NCBI GenBank assembly: GCA_963677165.2
Contig: CAXXSX010000002.1
Location: 1,550,001 to 1,614,000 of the forward strand
Reading direction: 5' to 3'
Origin: JAFGXT01 sp963677165
GTDB taxonomy: Bacteria; Verrucomicrobiota; Lentisphaeria; Victivallales; SZUA-371
Length of the DNA: 64,000 nt
Shown here: positions 59,028 through 64,000 of the stretch, one piece after another
Layout of the letters: each line of letters begins with the position of its first letter
Numbering within the stretch: position 1 is the stretch's first letter
Position numbers and translations under genes: made by a program
Notes under the pieces: model-generated
Database searches by the model: none
The model's input: the letters and a program-made list of their open reading frames with translations, nothing else
Told to the model about the DNA's origin: nothing

Positions 59028-62000
59028 CTAAAATTCCACCTTGATAAGCATCGGTTTCAGAGAGTTGATCTTGGTTCCTTTTGAGACATCTTTACCGGAA
59101 ATCAAATCTACCGCTTTCACTGACTGCGGAAAACTGATTTTACCGGATTTTTTGGTGTAATTAACCACATTGATTAAATAGCCATATGGGGTATCTGCGG
59201 CTCTCCAGAGCAGTCCATAAGTATCAGGTTTACCATTAAACAGAACTGATACTTTCGGCTTGCATACAGCATAAACCTGCTTCTTCAATGCCTCAACATA
59301 GTTGCGGCCAATCAGATTATCCGGCAAATTCATGTTTTTGATTTGCATGCCGAGAGGTTTGCCGAAACGGTCATACTTAAATGATTCGCCGATGGTAATT
59401 ACTTTACCGCCGTTTTGAACGAATTCAGTGAGCTTTTTCAACGCCGCTTTTCTGATATATTTTACTGATGGGGCAAAGATCATCCTCGTTTGCTTAAAGT
59501 CACCGGCTTCGAGCTGTTTTTCACTGATGAACCCAAGTTTGTTTCCGCAAAAACTCAGGCTTTCATACAGGTTATGTATATCAAGACAATATTTATCTGT
59601 GTCCTGAATATACGAAGTCGGTGAGTAAATGATTTTTACTTCCGGCTCCACATCACAGAATGCGATAATCTCTTTCGCCAGACGGTTACCGTCCAGCGTG
59701 GCGTCACTCTGGGCAATCACATCGATCGGACGTCTGAAAATATTCCCCCGGAGCGCATCAATTTTATTGTACAAGTTGTAATCCACATCGTGCCATACCC
59801 ATGTAACAATTGTTCCAACCCCAAACATAAACTGCTGGAATGTGGCAGTGTAAAGATGCTCGTACGGAATATACTGGTTTTCACCATCCTTAATGACATG
59901 ATTTTCCGTATTGACTGCCATTGTCTTTTTCATGGAACGCTGTAAGTCGTGATAAATCGCGATCATTTTCCAATTTGATGCCCAGCGGCCTTGTCCGTAG
60001 AGACAGTAATTGTCGTTACCGTTCATATCGCTTAATGCGGCAAACAGCTCGGGATCGGCGGCAGACTCAAGGGCGGCTCCACAAAGGGAGTCAAACACCA
60101 TGATTTTTGCGTGCAGTGACACTTCCGGCCACATCTCACGAATGATCCCGGCCATCCAGGCATGCCATCCGGCAAATGTTTCGCGTTTGAATATGCTGAA
60201 TTCATACTTTACCGCCGGATTGTCGTAGCCTGCTTTCAATATTGCTGCATAATCTTTAAAATTATTATGCGAAATACGGTTGAATTCAGCAATATTTGGA
60301 TATTTCTTTTTCAGCCATGCGGTAAAAAGTTTTTGTGTATATTGGTGCTTGAGAGTTGCCCCCTTATAGGCTGGTTCATTACTAAGACAGATACTGTGAA
60401 CCGCATCATGATATGGACTGTTTTTGATTAGAGGAATCACTTTTCGGAGGAACTGTTCAACTACTTTTCTGGCAACAGGATGATTAACGTCAAACTTAAA
60501 CATGCCGGAATTCTGTTTCATCTCCGGGAACATTTTCATAATTGCTTTGGGAAAGTAGTGTGTGCCCAGCAGAACACAGAGTTTCACATTGTGTTTCCAG
60601 GCATTTTCAAGCGGTTTGAGAATGTTGTTTTCCAGCTTTGCCGTATCGAACTTTATACCATTGCCCTCTTTATCAAAACCTTTCATGACATGGTATATGC
60701 CGACTTCACGCTGAATAACATTTGCTCCAATTTTCTGAAATAAAGGAATATCCTTCTGCGCGGTATCGAAATGTCCATATCCGGCAAAAAAAATCGGGCG
60801 ATATTCTTTGTTTCCGTTTTGATTGATGGCTTCGGAATACATCCAACCGTTTTTCAGAGTGGATTTGGATGTTACATAAGACCAGGTCGCTTCTTTTTTT
60901 CCGGACTTGACCGCTTCCTGAAATCTGTTTTGCAGTAAGGCGATGCCTTCTGTTATTTCACGACACGTCTTTTCCGCTCTTGAGGCATAGAATTCTGTAG
61001 TCTTTTTATCTTTGCATTTTTTCATATCGCTTTTTACCAGTGCAGCCTGATATTTTAACTCTGCAAGCGGCGCGGTAAGATAAAGCGAAGTAATTTCAGG
61101 ATGCTTTGCAATCTCTTTTGAAAGAGCATCCAGCTTTTGCGAAGACTTATTAATGGATACGGCTACAGATTTAACAATATCTGCCTTGCGTCCTTTCATT
61201 GCGCAGGAAAAACTTTTTCCTACAGAAAATTTCAATGAAAAAGGACCGTTGGCAACGTTTTTAAGGGAATAACCATAGTCAATCGCCGCAACCTGATCTT
61301 TTTTCAATGGATAAATACCATCGATCTTGAAGTTATGTTTTTTCCCCGCAGAATCAGTAAGTTCCCCATCGATTGTCCATGGTCCTTTCGCCTCATATCC
61401 ATGTGCCAGCAGTTTTCCGTCAAGATTTGTTTTAAAACGGTCAGCAGAACCCACAATTTCAATTATGGGTTTGCCAGTATCAAACAGCATTAAAGTATTT
61501 TCTTCTCCTGACTTTTCGGTATGGATTCCGGGAGCCAGAAATGCGACCTCGCGCACTCCCTCTTTATCGCATTCATTGATAATGGCGTTTACGCTAAAGT
61601 TATGTTTGTTATTAAAGTCTATTGCCGGAAGCATTTTCCAATTTAACCGTGCCGCGATCCAATATCCTCGGGAAGTTGTACCGCCATAGACTTCGGCTTC
61701 GTCTGTATTGAGCGAACGGCCGTTCATCCAGTTCCAGGACTGAATTTTTCCATCGGCTTCGGGGGCAAACCCCAGTTCAATATCATCAGGGTGTTCTCCT
61801 TTGGCCAGTGTTCCTTTCTGGTCGATTCTGAACTGGATGCAGTCACCCATCCACATATTACTGCCTTTGAAGCTCTTGATTTTATCATCGGTAACATCCG
61901 CCAGAAAAATCAAACCCTTATCATCCCACGCCCAAGCCATCTTACAACTCAAATCAAGTTTGGAAACATATTTTCCTTTATAAAACTTTTTGTTCAAGGG

Positions 62001-62639
62001 CAGTTCAAAAGTTAGCAATTCAGAAGGGATTGTTTTCAGATCTTTCAGCTTTGAATTGAATTTTTTCATCACATAGAGATGATTCTTCTGAAAATCTTTT
62101 TGCGAAACGGCATCAACTTCAGTTAGTGAAACATCATCAATATACGCTTCTTCAACAATACTGTTCGAGTTGATTCTGACCATAAAGTTGCCGTTTTTTC
62201 CACAGTCTGCATGATCAGCAGTAAACTGAGTGGAAAATTTGGTCCATTCTTTTTCTATCGGTTCAATAACTTTTACCAGCTTCCAACGATTGCCGAGGAT
62301 AAATATCAACTCATTAACATTCTTACCTTTTACATAACAACTCAGCTCATACCTTCTACCCGGAATCAGCCTGGGGTTTTGAATCAGTGATCCATACACC
62401 TGGGCTTTATGAATTGATTTATTAACGATTTTAAGGGATTTTTTCCCGGAATGAGCCGTGGAAGTGGTAATTGCCATAGTACATTCGGCCCCGCCGTGTG
62501 TACCGAAAAACCATTCATTAGGTCTTTTTCCCGGATTGCCGTTTTCAAACGAACCGTTTTTTATATTTTCAGCGCTTACACCAATAGAAAGTGCAATAGC
62601 TGAAACTATAAATGTAATTTGTTTTTCGAAAAAATGCAT
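59028..62639 (-). CDS. Secreted multi-domain GH42-like glycosidase
   Basis: The 1203-residue protein has a signal peptide (1-23), a CBM4/9-like domain (about 25-180; ENIKNGSFENGNPGKRPNEW, AYIDDVSLTEV), a family 9-like sugar-binding domain (about 215-395; MGDCIQFRIDQKGTLAKGEH), a helical linker (480-590) and a catalytic TIM barrel (about 610-1000). The likely acid/base glutamate is in HSICLSNEPAYKG and the nucleophile in MAVNTENHVIKDG, the order of GH42 beta-galactosidases. A flavodoxin-like domain (FVQNGGKVITIGES) follows, as in GH42. It lies 62 bp after the pseudopilin at 62702 and ends at a strong terminator. Confidence 0.85.
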   Translation of the reverse strand: MHFFEKQITFIVSAIALSIGVSAENIKNGSFENGNPGKRPNEWFFGTHGGAECTMAITTSTAHSGKKSLKIVNKSIHKAQVYGSLIQNPRLIPGRRYELSCYVKGKNVNELIFILGNRWKLVKVIEPIEKEWTKFSTQFTADHADCGKNGNFMVRINSNSIVEEAYIDDVSLTEVDAVSQKDFQKNHLYVMKKFNSKLKDLKTIPSELLTFELPLNKKFYKGKYVSKLDLSCKMAWAWDDKGLIFLADVTDDKIKSFKGSNMWMGDCIQFRIDQKGTLAKGEHPDDIELGFAPEADGKIQSWNWMNGRSLNTDEAEVYGGTTSRGYWIAARLNWKMLPAIDFNNKHNFSVNAIINECDKEGVREVAFLAPGIHTEKSGEENTLMLFDTGKPIIEIVGSADRFKTNLDGKLLAHGYEAKGPWTIDGELTDSAGKKHNFKIDGIYPLKKDQVAAIDYGYSLKNVANGPFSLKFSVGKSFSCAMKGRKADIVKSVAVSINKSSQKLDALSKEIAKHPEITSLYLTAPLAELKYQAALVKSDMKKCKDKKTTEFYASRAEKTCREITEGIALLQNRFQEAVKSGKKEATWSYVTSKSTLKNGWMYSEAINQNGNKEYRPIFFAGYGHFDTAQKDIPLFQKIGANVIQREVGIYHVMKGFDKEGNGIKFDTAKLENNILKPLENAWKHNVKLCVLLGTHYFPKAIMKMFPEMKQNSGMFKFDVNHPVARKVVEQFLRKVIPLIKNSPYHDAVHSICLSNEPAYKGATLKHQYTQKLFTAWLKKKYPNIAEFNRISHNNFKDYAAILKAGYDNPAVKYEFSIFKRETFAGWHAWMAGIIREMWPEVSLHAKIMVFDSLCGAALESAADPELFAALSDMNGNDNYCLYGQGRWASNWKMIAIYHDLQRSMKKTMAVNTENHVIKDGENQYIPYEHLYTATFQQFMFGVGTIVTWVWHDVDYNLYNKIDALRGNIFRRPIDVIAQSDATLDGNRLAKEIIAFCDVEPEVKIIYSPTSYIQDTDKYCLDIHNLYESLSFCGNKLGFISEKQLEAGDFKQTRMIFAPSVKYIRKAALKKLTEFVQNGGKVITIGESFKYDRFGKPLGMQIKNMNLPDNLIGRNYVEALKKQVYAVCKPKVSVLFNGKPDTYGLLWRAADTPYGYLINVVNYTKKSGKISFPQSVKAVDLISGKDVSKGTKINSLKPMLIKVEF

Positions 62640-62701
62640 AAGTATCCTGTTTTCAAATGTTAGTTGGGATTAATGATTTTGATATACAGCGGAAAATATT
62701 T

Positions 62702-63349
62702 TTAATACGGCCAGATTGACGCAGTAGGAATATGATCCTCAGTCAGCTCGCCGTCACCACATGCTTGGACGTGACCGTCAAGATACAAGCAATTTGCCCT
62801 TTTATTATGAACCTTATATACACGCTTATTATTAGTACTTGTGTTAGTAACTTCAAACATATAATATGATTTACCTTGATCTGTCTTACTGGTATCTGCA
62901 AGAATAATGTTCCAGTTGCGGTCGTCTCCACTGGCTAATTTTTTACTGCCAAGTTTGGCGCGAGTCATGGGCCACCAAGTTTGATAACGCCACCCGTAAG
63001 TTTGCAGCAACAGGCTTTCTTTTGAATCATAAAGACCATGTGTTGCAGATTTAGGACATATGAAAATACTGCTTTTTCCAGCCACCGGAGTCGGGGCATA
63101 ATCAAGTTTGTAAAGGGATTGATACCAATTGCCATATCCAAGATTATAACCCGCATTGGGGGTCCAGCCCTCAAAATCATTAGCATAAGATGTCAGGCTT
63201 AATCCTACCTGTTTTTGTCTGTTTACACAAGCAATGCCTTTGGCGGTTTCTCTGGCCTTATTTAGCGCCGGCAACAGCATTGCCGCCAAAATTGCGATGA
63301 TTGCTATTACAACCAAGAGTTCTATGAGTGTGAACTGTTTTTGTTTCAT
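62702..63349 (-). CDS. Type IV prepilin-like (pseudopilin) protein, H-X9-DG family
   Basis: The 215-residue protein begins MKQKQ and prepilin helix FTLIELLVVIAIIAILAAM, then LLPALNKARETAKGIACVNR. The C-terminal block VHNKRANCLYLDGHVQA fits H-X9-DG. Residue -1 is Gln. AGGGAG precedes the ATG. It lies 30 bp after the regulator at 63380 and before the GH42-like enzyme, a clear regulator-pseudopilin-enzyme operon. Confidence 0.9.
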   Translation of the reverse strand: MKQKQFTLIELLVVIAIIAILAAMLLPALNKARETAKGIACVNRQKQVGLSLTSYANDFEGWTPNAGYNLGYGNWYQSLYKLDYAPTPVAGKSSIFICPKSATHGLYDSKESLLLQTYGWRYQTWWPMTRAKLGSKKLASGDDRNWNIILADTSKTDQGKSYYMFEVTNTSTNNKRVYKVHNKRANCLYLDGHVQACGDGELTEDHIPTASIWPY

Positions 63350-63379
63350 TTCTTTTCTCCCTGTTATTATTATTTACAA

Positions 63380-64000
63380 TCAAATACTTTTTACTGTTTT
63401 ACCTTCGACAAAAGCACAATCTATAAATATTCTTTGTGCCGGCATATCCTGATGAGCAATTCGTTCTTTTAGAGCCGCAACTGCCGTAAGACCTATTTGC
63501 TCGGAAGGATTTCTCATTGAAGTCAATTGTGGGAATCCTTCAGGAGGCGGCATTGAGTTAAAACCAACCAGAGAAATATCTTCAGGAATTCTAATTTCAG
63601 CTCTCCGAAACTTCTTAATTAGGTCATAACCCTGTTCTTCACTGCCACAGACGATAGCAGAAATTGCTTTATTCTTTATATCCTTGATTAAGCGTTCTTC
63701 GGTTTCTTTTTCATCAATGTTGTATATATGTTCCGGCAGATATTCAAGATTGTTTTCCAGCAGTCCGGATATAAACCCGCTTAACCGGGTACGGTGAGTG
63801 TAATACAGGTGAACATCTCTTCCAACGAAAGCAATTCGCTGATGTCCTCGATCTTGTAAATGCCTTAGTAAAGTTCCCACTCCATTGATATTGTTTTCAC
63901 TGACGACATCAATATACGGCAGCCGGTAATCATATGAAATCGACACGCAAGGAAATGATTCTGAAAATTTCTTAACAACTTCGTCCGGATAATAATGAAT
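63380..64000 (-). CDS. LacI-type sensor domain of a transcriptional regulator, partial (start beyond window)
   Basis: The frame is open to the window edge at 64000, so the N-terminal DNA-binding domain is not in view. The visible 206 residues are the sugar-binding core of a LacI or GntR-fused regulator: VGTLLRHLQDRGHQRIAFVG, ISAIVCGSEEQGYDLIKKFR, ISLVGFNSMPPPEGFPQLTS and QIGLTAVAALKERI. It is the first visible gene of the regulator-pseudopilin-GH42 operon. Confidence 0.88.
   Translation of the reverse strand: MHYYPDEVVKKFSESFPCVSISYDYRLPYIDVVSENNINGVGTLLRHLQDRGHQRIAFVGRDVHLYYTHRTRLSGFISGLLENNLEYLPEHIYNIDEKETEERLIKDIKNKAISAIVCGSEEQGYDLIKKFRRAEIRIPEDISLVGFNSMPPPEGFPQLTSMRNPSEQIGLTAVAALKERIAHQDMPAQRIFIDCAFVEGKTVKSI

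Noticed and set aside
1..64000. CRISPR arrays, tRNA or rRNA genes, intact IS elements
   Set aside because: No regularly spaced short repeats, no tRNA-like cloverleaf with T-loop signature and no transposase gene were found by reading. The family C element folds like a cloverleaf but lacks the tRNA invariant bases and a CCA-type end.

Overview
The window looks like chromosomal DNA of a Lentisphaerota bacterium, most likely a Victivallis-like host- or plant-glycan degrader. This is inferred from gene content: many H-X9-DG prepilin-like proteins, DUF4838 and DUF6259 type enzymes, secreted multi-domain glycosidases, and GntR, LacI and AraC one-component regulators with sugar-sensor domains. No rRNA, tRNA, CRISPR array, intact IS element or phage was seen. 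Only four blocks look like housekeeping: proS-nifU-nifS (9.4-13.3 kb), an MsbA-like ABC exporter (34.9-36.8 kb), a receiver/kinase signalling pair (34.2 and 38.3 kb) and a quinone oxidoreductase (57.8 kb). Everything else is a mosaic of glycan-use cassettes.

Layout. 0-3.1 kb: a pseudopilin-GntR operon, then a truncated pseudopilin running into a serine-recombinase C-terminal remnant. 3.6-8.6 kb: locus 1 (GntR regulator, pseudopilin, small secreted protein, DUF4838 enzyme). 9.4-13.3 kb: proS, nifU, nifS. 13.3-15.9 kb: tandem small membrane proteins, a ThuA-like protein and a 2-hydroxyacid dehydrogenase. 16.1-18.9 kb: cytoplasmic GH78-like enzyme with a divergent AraC regulator. 18.9-24.1 kb: pseudopilin, secreted GH-A enzyme, pseudopilin and a divergent GntR regulator. 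24.5-27.9 kb: AraC regulator divergent from a GH31 enzyme. 29.0-32.9 kb: GH130 phosphorylase, pseudopilin and a secreted GH-A enzyme. 33.1-39.7 kb: LacI regulator, response regulator, ABC exporter, SGNH hydrolase and receiver-kinase fusion. 39.8-43.7 kb: FadR-type regulator, two cytoplasmic sialidase-fold proteins and an HpcH/HpaI aldolase. 43.9-51.0 kb: locus 2 on the minus strand (GntR, pseudopilin, DUF6259-like enzyme, DUF4838 enzyme). 51.0-56.3 kb: two large secreted proteins of unknown function sharing a C-terminal propeller-like region. 56.4-58.8 kb: LacI regulator, a structured intergenic region and the oxidoreductase. 59.0-64.0 kb: regulator (cut by the window edge), pseudopilin and a 1203-residue secreted GH42-like enzyme.

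How it fits together. All five operons encoding signal-peptide-bearing glycan enzymes also carry an H-X9-DG pseudopilin just upstream of the enzyme. The cytoplasmic enzyme operons under AraC or FadR control (GH78, GH31, sialidase-fold) have none. This suggests a dedicated pseudopilin for each secreted cargo, switched on by its own sugar sensor.

Other structure. The regulator and its promoter are duplicated almost perfectly at 3.6-5.1 kb and 49.5-51.0 kb in inverted orientation, so the 44 kb between could invert. A ~140 bp element that can fold into a cloverleaf-like shape, flanked in two of three copies by 12-14 bp direct repeats, sits inside the pseudopilin-enzyme operons. Two further hairpin-rich repeat families are dispersed between genes. 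Most regulators have a recognisable candidate operator next to them.
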